From Roseihalotalea indica (GTDB lineage Bacteria > Bacteroidota > Bacteroidia > Cytophagales > Cyclobacteriaceae), in contig NZ_JAINFL010000004.1 in NCBI RefSeq assembly GCF_022458895.1, forward strand, positions 124,001-188,000: a stretch of DNA of 64,000 nucleotides. Reading direction: 5' to 3'. Both the position numbers and the translations under genes were made by a program. The first letter of the stretch is position 1. Each line of letters starts with the position of its first letter. Below the pieces are notes generated by a model, which saw only the letters and a list, made by a program, of their open reading frames with translations, was not told the DNA's origin and ran no database searches. Shown piece after piece: positions 8,119-16,979 of the stretch.

Positions 8119-10647
8119 TCAAGAATTTAAATCATCTGTGCCATTATCAGTGTCTGCACTATTTTCTGGTAAAGTATCTTCTACTTCAGCCTGAATTTCA
8201 TCTTCAATTTCTACTTTGGTTACCGAAGCAATCATATCCTGATCACTAAGACGGATCAACCTAACTCCCTGAGTGGCTCTCCCCATTACTCGCAAATCAG
8301 AGACTGGGGTTCGTATCATAATGCCTGATTTATTAATAATCATTAAGTCATCTTGATCTGATACCTTCTCAATGGTTACCAGGCTTCCGGTCTTGGATGT
8401 GATATTAAGCGTTTTAACACCTTTGCCACCTCTTCGAGTAATTCGGTATTCGTCAATGGCTGATCGTTTGCCATATCCATTCTCTGAAACAACAAGCAGG
8501 GTTTCATCAGTTCCATACAGACAAACCATACCTACTACCCGATCATTGTCATTATCCAGGCTGATACCCCGTACTCCGGCAGCATTACGTCCCATAGGAC
8601 GCACTTCATCTTCTGGAAAGCGTATTGCCCGTCCGGATTTGACAGCTAAGAGTATTTCAGATTTACCATCGGTTAGATTTACACTAAGTAACCGGTCATT
8701 TTCATTAATGGTAATGGCATTAATACCGGTTATCCGGGGGCGAGAGAATGCTTCCAGAACAGTTTTCTTAATGGTACCTTGTTCGGTACACATCACAATG
8801 TAGGAGTTGTTAATATAATCCGGGTCTTCCAGAGTTTTTATGTTGATAACCGCTCTCACATTATCCGTTGCAGGAATATTAATGAGGTTTTGAATGGCTC
8901 TGCCCTTGGCGGCTTTTCCTGCCTCAGGAATCTCATATACTTTTAACCAGTAAACCCTGCCTAATTCGGTAAAGATGAGCAGATAATTATGGGTGTTAGC
9001 GATAAAAAGATGTTCGGTGAAATCGCCATCTTTAGCCGAAGCGCCCCGAGAGCCAACCCCACCTCTGGCCTGAGCCCGGTATTCATCCAGGTGGTTTCGT
9101 TTAATATAGCCATTGTGCGAGATGGTAATTACCATCGGCTCATTAGGGATGATATCTTCAATGCTGATATCTTCTGCACTATGAACGATCTGGGTTCGCC
9201 GTTCATCGCCAAAACGGGTGTTTAAATCATCTAATTCTTCTTTAATGATACTCATTCTCAGGTCGCGATCTTCCAATACCTGGTTCAGGTACGCTACCTG
9301 CTTGAGAACTTCAGCATATTCACTCTCAATTTTTTCTCTTTCCAGTCCGGTTAACCGCTGTAAACGCATATCCAAAATGGCTCGAGACTGAATTTCTGTA
9401 AGTTCAAACTCACTCATCAGGCTATTACGAGCAGTCTCAGGATCACGTGACCCACGAATTATTTCTATAACGCGGTCAATGTTATCCAGAGCAATCAGAT
9501 AACCTTGCAACAGGTGGGCACGTCGTTCTGCCTCTGCCAGTTCATACTGAGTACGTCGGACTACCACATCGTGCCGGTGGTTGACATAGTGTCCAATGAT
9601 CTGCTTCAGATTCAGGGTTAGTGGCCGGCCTTTCACTAACGCCACGTTATTCACGCCAAATGACGATTGAAGCTGGGTATATTTATAGAGGTTGTTCAGT
9701 ACTACATTTGGAACAGAATCTTTTTTCAGGTCGTAGACGATCCGCATCCCCTTTCGGTCAGATTCATCCCGGATGTCCGATATACCTTCAATTCGTTTTT
9801 CATTTACCATGGCTGCCGTCTTCTCGATCATAGCAGCTTTGTTAACCTGATAAGGAATTTCTGTAACGATAATCTGAGGCTTCCCGGTTTTGCTCTCGGT
9901 AATTTCTGCTCGGGCTCGCATCACAACTCGTCCGCGCCCGGTTTCAAAAGCAGATTTTACCCCCTGATACCCGTAAATAATACCGCCAGTAGGAAAGTCA
10001 GGTGCCTTAACGTATTGCATTAACTCAGCAATAGTAATATCTTCATTATCAATGTATTGCTTAATACCTTCAATAACTTCAGATAAATTGTGAGGCGGCA
10101 TATTGGTAGCCATTCCTACTGCAATACCAGAAGTGCCGTTTACCAGAATATTGGGCAATTTACTGGGTAGGCAGACTGGCTCCTGTAATGAATCGTCAAA
10201 GTTAGGCTGGAAATCAATCGTATCTTTATTGATATCACCTAACATTTCCTCAGCTATCCGCTGTAAACGGGCTTCGGTGTAACGCATAGCGGCTGGTGAG
10301 TCGCCGTCGATAGAACCAAAGTTACCCTGGCCGTCTACGAGCATATAGCGCATAGACCAATACTGCGCCATACGTACCATAGTATCATATACTGAGGCAT
10401 CACCGTGAGGGTGGTATTTACCGAGAACTTCCCCGACAATACGGGCTGATTTTTTATGGGCCCGATTGTGAACCAGTCCTAAATCCAGCATGCCGTACAA
10501 TACCCGGCGGTGTACTGGTTTTAAACCGTCTCGCACATCAGGTAAAGCGCGCGAAATAATCACCGACATAGAGTAGTCGATGTACGCGCCTCTCATCTCA
10601 TCTTCAATATTAATAGGAATGATATTTTCCTTACTGCCTTCAGCCAT
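8119..10647 (-). CDS. gyrA: DNA gyrase subunit A
   Basis: GyrA is the DNA breakage-reunion subunit of gyrase, which introduces negative supercoils together with GyrB. Its 842 residues are close to family length. The N-terminal breakage domain includes the catalytic Tyr at about residue 123 (AMRYTEARL), then the coiled-coil arm and a six-bladed C-terminal wrapping domain. The GyrA-box position reads QARGGVG, the variant usual in Bacteroidota, and a second RRGGKG occurs late in the domain; the C-terminal tail is acidic. In the quinolone-resistance region ([10 protein letters not shown]) the site equivalent to E. coli Ser83 is Ala84, while Asp88 (E. coli Asp87) is kept. gyrB is not in this window. 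An 18-bp palindrome lies 49 bp upstream of the start. Confidence 0.98.
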   Translation of the reverse strand: MAEGSKENIIPINIEDEMRGAYIDYSMSVIISRALPDVRDGLKPVHRRVLYGMLDLGLVHNRAHKKSARIVGEVLGKYHPHGDASVYDTMVRMAQYWSMRYMLVDGQGNFGSIDGDSPAAMRYTEARLQRIAEEMLGDINKDTIDFQPNFDDSLQEPVCLPSKLPNILVNGTSGIAVGMATNMPPHNLSEVIEGIKQYIDNEDITIAELMQYVKAPDFPTGGIIYGYQGVKSAFETGRGRVVMRARAEITESKTGKPQIIVTEIPYQVNKAAMIEKTAAMVNEKRIEGISDIRDESDRKGMRIVYDLKKDSVPNVVLNNLYKYTQLQSSFGVNNVALVKGRPLTLNLKQIIGHYVNHRHDVVVRRTQYELAEAERRAHLLQGYLIALDNIDRVIEIIRGSRDPETARNSLMSEFELTEIQSRAILDMRLQRLTGLEREKIESEYAEVLKQVAYLNQVLEDRDLRMSIIKEELDDLNTRFGDERRTQIVHSAEDISIEDIIPNEPMVITISHNGYIKRNHLDEYRAQARGGVGSRGASAKDGDFTEHLFIANTHNYLLIFTELGRVYWLKVYEIPEAGKAAKGRAIQNLINIPATDNVRAVINIKTLEDPDYINNSYIVMCTEQGTIKKTVLEAFSRPRITGINAITINENDRLLSVNLTDGKSEILLAVKSGRAIRFPEDEVRPMGRNAAGVRGISLDNDNDRVVGMVCLYGTDETLLVVSENGYGKRSAIDEYRITRRGGKGVKTLNITSKTGSLVTIEKVSDQDDLMIINKSGIMIRTPVSDLRVMGRATQGVRLIRLSDQDMIASVTKVEIEDEIQAEVEDTLPENSADTDNGTDDLNS

Positions 10648-10695
10648 ATTGGTTGTAAAAAATTGTAGGTATGGACGTTTTATCTAGCCTGCAAG

Positions 10696-10713
10696 TTACA
10701 CAAATTTGTGTAA
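10696..10713. promoter_or_regulatory. perfect 18-bp palindrome upstream of gyrA
   Basis: TTACACAAATTTGTGTAA is a perfect inverted repeat with no spacer. It is centred about 57 bp before the gyrA start codon, between gyrA and the upstream outer-membrane protein gene on the same strand. Its symmetry suits a dimeric regulator. Which protein binds it is unknown. Confidence 0.5.
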
Positions 10714-10752
10714 TGCCTATAATTTAAGGGACGATTCCTACGTTAATAGAGG

Positions 10753-11799
10753 CTATTTTTTCTTCTTCTGAAAAAGTTTTTTCCGGGAAGCACTACGTTT
10801 CCGCTTTGATTTAACCAACTCGGGGTATAATTCCCCAATTTTAGGGTCTTGCTTGCGCCAGAATGGCTGCCCTCTCACTTCTTGCCGAATCCCCGTTTTG
10901 GGATTAGTTACATAATGCTTCATCTGGGTTTTATCGGCCTTGATAGGTGAGCGTGGTAAGTCCGGGTAGTTAAGGCTAACGCCCAGGGTAATAAAAAAGG
11001 ATGAGTTGCGGTGATCCATACTAGTCGTAGGGCCATCTGGTAACGCCAGACTATAGCTTTTAAACTCGTAGGCCGGTCGTAGATACACTCTAAAATATTC
11101 AGAATATACTTTCTCCAGGGTCACGCCAATATTAAAGAATGGAGTGGCTTCGATCTGAGTTTTATCAAAACCACTTCCCATTTTAATAACACCTGCCCTC
11201 AGGTCTATTCCAAATGCATTATCGTAGTACTCATAAACACTATAGCCTAATAAACCGAAATAGCGAATCTGAGTGGTTCTAAAGGATGCAGGTTCAGGAA
11301 AAGGAGAATGAAAATCTTCTGGTTGCGGTGGGTTGGCCCGGTGAAAATCCAGGTTGGCTCCACCACCAATTCTGAACCGGTACAGATTAAAATAAATCAG
11401 CAGGTTCACCGGAATGTGATATCCACCACCTTTCATCATGATTGAAGAAGAGTCACTGGTAACCAGTGTGAGACTGTCCGGATTGTCAGGGATAATAAAC
11501 TGGGCCGGAACAGCTTTGTTGAACCAATTGCTGTAGCCATTCACCGTAGCCCCCCTTTCGGTATTCGGGAAAATATAGGAGCCTTCTGATGTTCTCAGGT
11601 AGTTGTAATCGGTTAGCTCATGCCGATAAAAGGTGCGACCGTAACCAGAACTTATATTTACTGAAAATTTATTTAAGATAGCGCGTAGTGGATAACTGGG
11701 ACGATCATTATACCCCATAGGATCAAAGCCCTGATCCTGCGCATAAATTAGAAAAGGAGAACAAAGCAGTAAGAGTACGCCAATGCATCGGAATGTCAT
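10753..11799 (-). CDS. predicted outer-membrane beta-barrel protein
   Basis: From ATG 11799 the protein has about 348 residues, beginning with a Sec signal peptide (MTFRCIGVLLLL core, cleavage after IYAQ). The longer reading to 11904 would bury this signal behind 35 residues, so I reject it. The body alternates hydrophobic and polar residues, is rich in Tyr, Phe and Gly, and has strands such as YSVYEYYDNAFGIDLRAGVIKMG, consistent with a beta-barrel. The last 40 residues are extremely basic (KSKRKRSASRKKLFQKKKK), which is odd for an outer-membrane protein and might be a periplasmic or nucleic-acid-contacting tail. I do not recognise a named family. It lies upstream of gyrA on the same strand, separated by about 105 bp. 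Confidence 0.7.
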   Translation of the reverse strand: MTFRCIGVLLLLCSPFLIYAQDQGFDPMGYNDRPSYPLRAILNKFSVNISSGYGRTFYRHELTDYNYLRTSEGSYIFPNTERGATVNGYSNWFNKAVPAQFIIPDNPDSLTLVTSDSSSIMMKGGGYHIPVNLLIYFNLYRFRIGGGANLDFHRANPPQPEDFHSPFPEPASFRTTQIRYFGLLGYSVYEYYDNAFGIDLRAGVIKMGSGFDKTQIEATPFFNIGVTLEKVYSEYFRVYLRPAYEFKSYSLALPDGPTTSMDHRNSSFFITLGVSLNYPDLPRSPIKADKTQMKHYVTNPKTGIRQEVRGQPFWRKQDPKIGELYPELVKSKRKRSASRKKLFQKKKK

Positions 11800-11985
11800 G
11801 AGAAAATTATTATTCAACAGTAACCGGGTTGAAATAGCTGACTTTTGACTATTTACAATAACTTTTCCAAATTGTAACGAATTTATCACTTCTGGCATAT
11901 ACAACGTACCTTTTTTTCGATACCTACTCCGAAATGGTTACTTTAACTAAAGCTATTTAATCGTTTATTAGTCAATATCTTAACA

Positions 11986-12891
11986 ATGAACTATACTATA
12001 AAAAAGATTGCTGTAATTGGTGCCGGAACCATGGGCAACGGAATTGCCCATGTATTTGCTTTACATGGTTTTCCGGTAGTGCTGATTGATCTTGATGAAC
12101 ATCAGTTAACCAAGGCCCAGGCCACAATTTCTAAAAATCTGGATCGCCAGCGCAGTAAAGAGCAAATTACCGAAGTACAACAACAACAAGCACTAAGTAA
12201 CTTATCAGTAAGCAATTCGGTGGCTGAAGGAAGTGCAGATGCTGATTTAGTAGTAGAGGCTGCCACTGAGCAGTTTTCTGTAAAGCAAACCATCTTCCGG
12301 CAGTTGGATGAAATTACCAAACCTACGGCAATTCTAGCAACGAATACTTCCTCAATATCAATTACGAAGTTAGCCAGTGCAACCCAACGTCCCGGCCAGG
12401 TAATTGGTATGCATTTCATGAATCCCGTACCAGTGATGAAGTTAGTGGAAGTTATCAATGGTTATGCTACTAACTCAGAGGTAACTCAAACCATAAAAAC
12501 ATTAGCCGAACAGCTGGAAAAAGTCCCCTTGGTTGTCAACGACTATCCGGGTTTTGTATCCAATCGAATACTAATGCCTATGATTAATGAAGCTATTTAC
12601 ACATTGTTTGAAGGAGTGGCTGGAGTTACTGAGATAGATCAGATTATGCAGCTAGGCATGGCACACCCAATGGGACCTTTACGATTAGCAGATTTTATTG
12701 GGTTGGATGTATGCCTGTCTATTTTACAGGTTTTACAGGAAGGTTTTGGCAACCCTAAGTATGCTCCATGTCCATTATTAATGAACATGGTAGAAGCGGG
12801 TAGACTAGGAGTGAAGAGTGGCGAAGGCTTTTACGACTATAGGGAAGGACCCAAGTCTCATACCATCGCCACTCGTTTTAAAACTGTTTAG
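11986..12891 (+). CDS. hbd: 3-hydroxybutyryl-CoA / 3-hydroxyacyl-CoA dehydrogenase
   Basis: This cytoplasmic NAD(P)-dependent enzyme oxidises or reduces 3-hydroxyacyl-CoA. The 301 residues start with a Rossmann nucleotide motif (IGAGTMGNGIA, about 10-20) and an acidic residue after strand 2 (LIDLD). The catalytic His143 is in GMHFMNPVPVMKLVE, with Ser122 and Asn146 nearby, and the helical C-terminal dimerisation domain is complete (DFIGLDVCLSILQ). Length fits the stand-alone family rather than multifunctional FadB. The stop codon overlaps that of the convergent TPR lipoprotein gene. No other beta-oxidation gene is adjacent, so the pathway (fatty acids, aromatic acids or hydroxybutyrate) is open. 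Confidence 0.93.
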   Translation: MNYTIKKIAVIGAGTMGNGIAHVFALHGFPVVLIDLDEHQLTKAQATISKNLDRQRSKEQITEVQQQQALSNLSVSNSVAEGSADADLVVEAATEQFSVKQTIFRQLDEITKPTAILATNTSSISITKLASATQRPGQVIGMHFMNPVPVMKLVEVINGYATNSEVTQTIKTLAEQLEKVPLVVNDYPGFVSNRILMPMINEAIYTLFEGVAGVTEIDQIMQLGMAHPMGPLRLADFIGLDVCLSILQVLQEGFGNPKYAPCPLLMNMVEAGRLGVKSGEGFYDYREGPKSHTIATRFKTV

Positions 12892-13481
12892 TTACAGTAT
12901 TCCTGCAAGGCAGCTTCTGCTTCGGCAACGTTCATAGACTGAGCCATTTTAATATCAGCACAGCCGCTGCTTTTTTTGCCCTGAAACACTTTTAATGCAC
13001 CGCGGTACAGATACGCTTCACCATAATTTTTATCCTGGCTAATCGCTTGATTGTAGGCTTCCATTGCCTTTTGGGTTTCACCCAGTTTATGATACGAGCG
13101 GCCTAGCAGATAATATGCTTGGGAATCGCTTTTTTTAACTTTTGCTGCTTTTTCAAAATAAAAGGAAGCATCACCATAGTTCTGATTGCGAAAATGGTAT
13201 TTTCCGATACTCATCAGCGCATTAGCATGCTTCGGGTCAATCTCAATGGCTTCTTCGTAATTGGCCAACGATTTATCAAACTGGCCCAACTCTTCATATG
13301 CCCGTCCCTGATTATAGATTGATTTCAGATCTTCCGGATTGTATTCCAGGTATGCTTCATACTGCTCAATAGCTGCTTCGTAGTTACCTTGTTCAAATAA
13401 CTTATCGCCTTCACGCGATTGGTCATCACCACAAGAAAATAGCAGGGATGCCGATACCAAAAGGCAAAGAAAAACTCTCAT
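12888..13481 (-). CDS. TPR repeat lipoprotein
   Basis: This is a 197-residue lipoprotein with signal and lipobox LLFSC (Cys17), followed by about four canonical tetratricopeptide repeats. Repeats such as EDLKSIYNQGRAYEELGQFD and KNYGEAYLYRGALKVFQGK have the usual Trp/Tyr, Gly, Ala and Pro positions. It ends with a short Cys-containing segment (SGCADIKMAQ) common in Bacteroidota TPR lipoproteins. It probably serves as an envelope scaffold. The stop overlaps the convergent dehydrogenase gene by 4 bp, leaving no room for a separate terminator. Confidence 0.87.
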   Translation of the reverse strand: MRVFLCLLVSASLLFSCGDDQSREGDKLFEQGNYEAAIEQYEAYLEYNPEDLKSIYNQGRAYEELGQFDKSLANYEEAIEIDPKHANALMSIGKYHFRNQNYGDASFYFEKAAKVKKSDSQAYYLLGRSYHKLGETQKAMEAYNQAISQDKNYGEAYLYRGALKVFQGKKSSGCADIKMAQSMNVAEAEAALQEYCN

Positions 13482-13547
13482 AACTCTAATTCTATTATGC
13501 TAAAATCGTAAACGTTAGAAAAACGGAATAAAATAGATTTTGTTACT

Positions 13548-14360
13548 TTACACAGCTACTTGATGGTCGCGTAAAGCCTGGTTGAGTGAAGTTTTTCGGT
13601 CGGTGCTTTCTCGGCGCTGCCCAATGATGAGCGCGCAGGGTACCTGATAGTCGCCAGCCGGGAATTTTTTAGTGTAGGATCCAGGAATTACAACCGAGCG
13701 GGCTGGCACTCGTCCCTGATATATAACTGGTTCATCCTGAGTAACATCAATAATTTTAGAACTAGCAGTAAGTGTAACATTGGCGCCTAACACTGCTTCG
13801 GACTCAATATGCACGCCTTCCACTAAAATACAGCGTGATCCGATAAAAGCGTTATCTTCTACAATAACCGGTTTTGCTTGTACGGGTTCTAAAACACCCC
13901 CTACTCCCACTCCACCGCTTAAATGAACGTTCTTGCCGATCTGAGCACAGCTCCCTACTGTGGCCCAGGTATCAACCATTGTTCCCTCATCTACATAGGC
14001 TCCGATATTTACATATGATGGCATCATAACTACACCTTTGCTAAGATAAGCCCCGTATCGTGCAATAGCATGAGGAACAACCCGCACCCCTAGTTGACTA
14101 TAACCGGTTTTCAGCTTCATCTTGTCATGAAACTCAAACGGACCTACTTCCAGGGTCTTCATTTTTTGTAAGGGAAAATACAGGATTACTGCTTTTTTAA
14201 CCCACTCATGAACGACCCATTGTCCGTCAATCGGTTCAGCCACCCGCTTCTTGCCCATGTCAAGATCAGCAATAATGGTTTTTATGGCTATTTTTACATC
14301 TTTATCTTCTAGTAACGAACGATCGTCCCAGGCGGCGTCGATCATTTGTTGGAGTTCCAT
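13548..14360 (-). CDS. dapD: 2,3,4,5-tetrahydropyridine-2,6-dicarboxylate N-succinyltransferase
   Basis: DapD succinylates tetrahydrodipicolinate with succinyl-CoA in the diaminopimelate/lysine pathway, in the cytoplasm. The 270 residues match the family length. The N-terminal helical domain (about 1-90) is followed by a left-handed beta-helix of hexapeptide repeats, with signature stretches VMMPSYVNIGAYVDEG, DTWATVGSCAQIGKNVHLSG and IGSRCILVEGV. The C-terminal segment carries GSYTKKFPAGDYQVPCALI, as in known DapD proteins. It is a stand-alone gene here; the remaining lysine genes lie elsewhere. The divergent glycosyltransferase gene starts 34 bp upstream. Confidence 0.96.
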   Translation of the reverse strand: MELQQMIDAAWDDRSLLEDKDVKIAIKTIIADLDMGKKRVAEPIDGQWVVHEWVKKAVILYFPLQKMKTLEVGPFEFHDKMKLKTGYSQLGVRVVPHAIARYGAYLSKGVVMMPSYVNIGAYVDEGTMVDTWATVGSCAQIGKNVHLSGGVGVGGVLEPVQAKPVIVEDNAFIGSRCILVEGVHIESEAVLGANVTLTASSKIIDVTQDEPVIYQGRVPARSVVIPGSYTKKFPAGDYQVPCALIIGQRRESTDRKTSLNQALRDHQVAV

Positions 14361-14394
14361 ACGCGTTTTGTTCCCTTGTTTTGATTATGAAGAA

Positions 14395-15519
14395 ATGGTG
14401 AAAAAAGAAGTTGTGGTTATTGCTTCTGTTTTAAAACCGGTAGACGATACTCGCATGTACGAGAAAATGGCACAATCACTTGCTCGTACCGGTAAATTTC
14501 GGGTGAATATACTAGGTTTTTTCTCAAATACACATTCTGCCCATCGCGATATTGAATTTCACCCAATCTTTCAATTTAAACGAAACCACTATCGCCGTTT
14601 AATCGCAAATTTAATTTTTTACAAGGCACTTTCCCGATACCCCCCACAGGTCATTATTGTGACTACTCCAGAACTGGCTCCGGCCACGTTAGTGTATAAA
14701 TTTCTGCATTCAAAGGTCAACGTTTTCTATGATATGGTAGAAAATTATTCGTTGAACCTTTTACATCATCACCAGCGCCATACATTTTTAAGAGGGCTGC
14801 TGGCAAAAGTAATTACATATTGGGAAAAGCAGTTACTAAAGAAAAGTAAAATGGTTCTGGTTGCCGAAAAAGGATATTACCAGGAAAAACAGGGTCTTTC
14901 TTCTTTCCGAACACTACTATTAGAAAACAAAGTTTCCCCTTCAATAAAAGTTTCTAAAAAACAGCAAACTGTTAAGGAAGAACTTTTACTGGTTTATACC
15001 GGTACTATAAGCCCTGCATACGGCATTTGGGATGCGTTAAGGCTGATTGAGCAGCTTAGGAATGTACTGGCAGAAAAGCTAACGTTCCATCTTATAGGCC
15101 ACGTTACTCAGACGGAAACGTATGATAGACTTGAAAAGTATCTGAACAAACATTACTGGATTCAAGCCACGATCAGTCAGCATCCAATACCTCACCAGCA
15201 ACTATTAGATGTAATACAACAGGCAGATTTTGGCTTGGTATGCCACAAACCGCTACCCAGTATCCGTCATTGTTTTCCAACCCGAATATGGGAATACATG
15301 GCTTGTGGTCTGCCGTTCATTTTGCAGGATCATGCCCTCTGGGTAGATTATTGCCAGCCCTGGCATTGTGCTATTCCTCTGAATTTTTCACAGTCAGAAT
15401 GGCCAGTTACCTCACTTATTAAACGGCTTTATCAAGAAGATTTTTATCCCAACGGAATTTCTGATTCCATCTATTGGGAAGAACAGCCCTTTCTGTCTGC
15501 GATCATCGAGAATGGCTAA
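14395..15519 (+). CDS. GT-B fold glycosyltransferase
   Basis: Starting at ATG 14395 gives 374 residues that open directly with a beta strand (KKEVVVIASVLKP); the longer reading from 14251 runs over the dapD start and is rejected. The two-domain layout fits GT-B glycosyltransferases of the GT4-like type: an N-terminal Rossmann half with DTRMYEKMAQSL, and a C-terminal half starting near LLLVYTGTISPAYG. A sugar-nucleotide binding region HCFPTRIWEYMACGLPFIL matches the usual glutamate-containing motif. Donor and acceptor are unknown. There is no polysaccharide cluster around it; it lies alone, head-to-head with dapD and tail-to-tail (4-bp overlap) with surE. Confidence 0.8.
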   Translation: MVKKEVVVIASVLKPVDDTRMYEKMAQSLARTGKFRVNILGFFSNTHSAHRDIEFHPIFQFKRNHYRRLIANLIFYKALSRYPPQVIIVTTPELAPATLVYKFLHSKVNVFYDMVENYSLNLLHHHQRHTFLRGLLAKVITYWEKQLLKKSKMVLVAEKGYYQEKQGLSSFRTLLLENKVSPSIKVSKKQQTVKEELLLVYTGTISPAYGIWDALRLIEQLRNVLAEKLTFHLIGHVTQTETYDRLEKYLNKHYWIQATISQHPIPHQQLLDVIQQADFGLVCHKPLPSIRHCFPTRIWEYMACGLPFILQDHALWVDYCQPWHCAIPLNFSQSEWPVTSLIKRLYQEDFYPNGISDSIYWEEQPFLSAIIENG

Positions 15520-16289
15520 TCTTCCAGGGACCACTCATTTAAGATTGCAATCGCATGATGGGCCGTCATATCATACTGGCAGGGAACTACTGATACGTAA
15601 TTATTGGCGATGGCCCACTCATCATTATCTTCACCCTTATCGTGATTAACAAAATTACCAGCCATCCAGAAATAACGTCGTCCGTACGGATCATGGCGCT
15701 GATCAAACTCTTCCTGCCATTTGGCATGGGCCTGCCGGCAAACCTTAATGCCCTGAATGGGTTCTCGCTGTTTATGAGGAAAATTTACATTGAGGGCTAC
15801 ACCTTCGGGCAAGCCGTGGTTCAGAGATGTTTTAGCAATTTTATAGATATACTCAGCCGTATGCGAAAAGTCCGCATCAGCATCATAATCAGCTAGAGAA
15901 AATCCAATAGCTGGAAACCCTTCTATAGCTGCTTCTACGGCGGCAGACATAGTCCCAGAATAAAGTACACTGATAGAAGTGTTACTACCGTGGTTTACTC
16001 CACTAACCACCAGATCAGGTGGCTGGTCTTTTAGAATATAATGTTTACCCAGCTTTACGCAGTCTGCCGGCGTGCCCGAGCATTTATAGGATTTAGCATT
16101 TTTGAACAAACTGGTTTCACTAAGCCGCAGAGGTTCGCCAATGGTAATCGCATGCCCCATGCCTGATTGAGGGCTGTCAGGAGCTACCACGACAACATCG
16201 CCTAATTCTACCATGATATTGACCAGAAACTGAATACCCTTGGATGTGATGCCGTCGTCGTTAGAAACTAAAATGAGTGGTCGCCCCAT
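15516..16289 (-). CDS. surE: 5'/3'-nucleotidase SurE
   Basis: SurE is a metal-dependent phosphatase that hydrolyses nucleoside 5'- and 3'-monophosphates and is associated with stationary-phase survival. The 257 residues are typical. Metal-site residues are visible in SNDDG (Asp11, Asp12), SGMGHAIT and VSGVNHGSN, and the family stretch YSGTMSAAVEAAIEG is present. It is cytoplasmic, with no signal peptide. It lies 15 bp downstream of a small exported-protein gene on the same strand, so the two may be cotranscribed. Confidence 0.95.
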   Translation of the reverse strand: MGRPLILVSNDDGITSKGIQFLVNIMVELGDVVVVAPDSPQSGMGHAITIGEPLRLSETSLFKNAKSYKCSGTPADCVKLGKHYILKDQPPDLVVSGVNHGSNTSISVLYSGTMSAAVEAAIEGFPAIGFSLADYDADADFSHTAEYIYKIAKTSLNHGLPEGVALNVNFPHKQREPIQGIKVCRQAHAKWQEEFDQRHDPYGRRYFWMAGNFVNHDKGEDNDEWAIANNYVSVVPCQYDMTAHHAIAILNEWSLED

Positions 16290-16304
16290 GCAAACAAATT
16301 ATCG

Positions 16305-16928
16305 TTATGAGTTTAATAGTGAATTATAATAAGCTGTAATTCGTACCAGATCACGCTGCCGATCGGTTTTAAGCTTGTTTTTCTTCATATACTTCTCTAC
16401 TTCCGGCTTATTTTTATCCAGTACCTCGTAGAGATCATCTTTCTTTTGGGAATAATATTGAATGTTACCGTCCTGGTCTAGAAAGTAATAGTTGTAATTA
16501 AGGCGGTAACGGGTGGCATACCGGTTTCCATAATAGCTATAGTAGCCATACACCGGTATGGTTTCCTGTACCATTTCTTCCCGGCAAAGCAAGGTCATGG
16601 TGTTTTCATAGAGAACCTCAAAAAGCATTGGAGTTTTGTAATTCTGGCTTACCTGGTAAGGCAAGGCATAAAATTCCCGATACCGGCCGTACTCAGCATC
16701 AAATACTTCAAAGAAAAGAATTTTTTGGGCACTATAGGTTTTGATCGTATTGTTCGTACTTAATTGGATAACATCCGCTTCAAGGTTGTATTTTATTTTG
16801 CCTCGAAATGTGTCACCATCCATAGTGGTTAGTTTCCCTTCATGCCACACTTCAGAAGGAAAATACTGGGCGTAGGTAGTGGTTAGGGCTATTAAGATCA
16901 GGATGTTGCTAATAAAAAACTTCTTCAT
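16305..16928 (-). CDS. exported protein of unknown function, Tyr-rich
   Basis: This 207-residue protein has a Sec signal peptide (core ISNILILIALTTTYAQ). I do not recognise a family. The N-terminal half has strand-like blocks (GKLTTMDGDTFRGKIKYN) resembling the small beta-domain proteins common in Cytophagales. The middle (about 125-160) is unusually rich in Tyr (PVYGYYSYYGNRY, YRLNYNYYFLD). The C-terminal 45 residues are basic and helical. It is likely a periplasmic or surface protein. It is upstream of surE with a 15-bp gap and downstream of the riboflavin gene with a 51-bp gap. Confidence 0.7.
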   Translation of the reverse strand: MKKFFISNILILIALTTTYAQYFPSEVWHEGKLTTMDGDTFRGKIKYNLEADVIQLSTNNTIKTYSAQKILFFEVFDAEYGRYREFYALPYQVSQNYKTPMLFEVLYENTMTLLCREEMVQETIPVYGYYSYYGNRYATRYRLNYNYYFLDQDGNIQYYSQKKDDLYEVLDKNKPEVEKYMKKNKLKTDRQRDLVRITAYYNSLLNS

Positions 16929-16979
16929 ATAGGTCAGAATTTTACATACATAACACAGTTTATGGCAAAATAGTGTGAC

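Noticed and set aside
11800..11904. Upstream extension of the outer-membrane protein
   Set aside because: It would place 35 residues before a clear Sec signal peptide.
14251..14394. Upstream extension of the glycosyltransferase
   Set aside because: It covers the first part of dapD on the opposite strand, and the GT fold starts at 14395.
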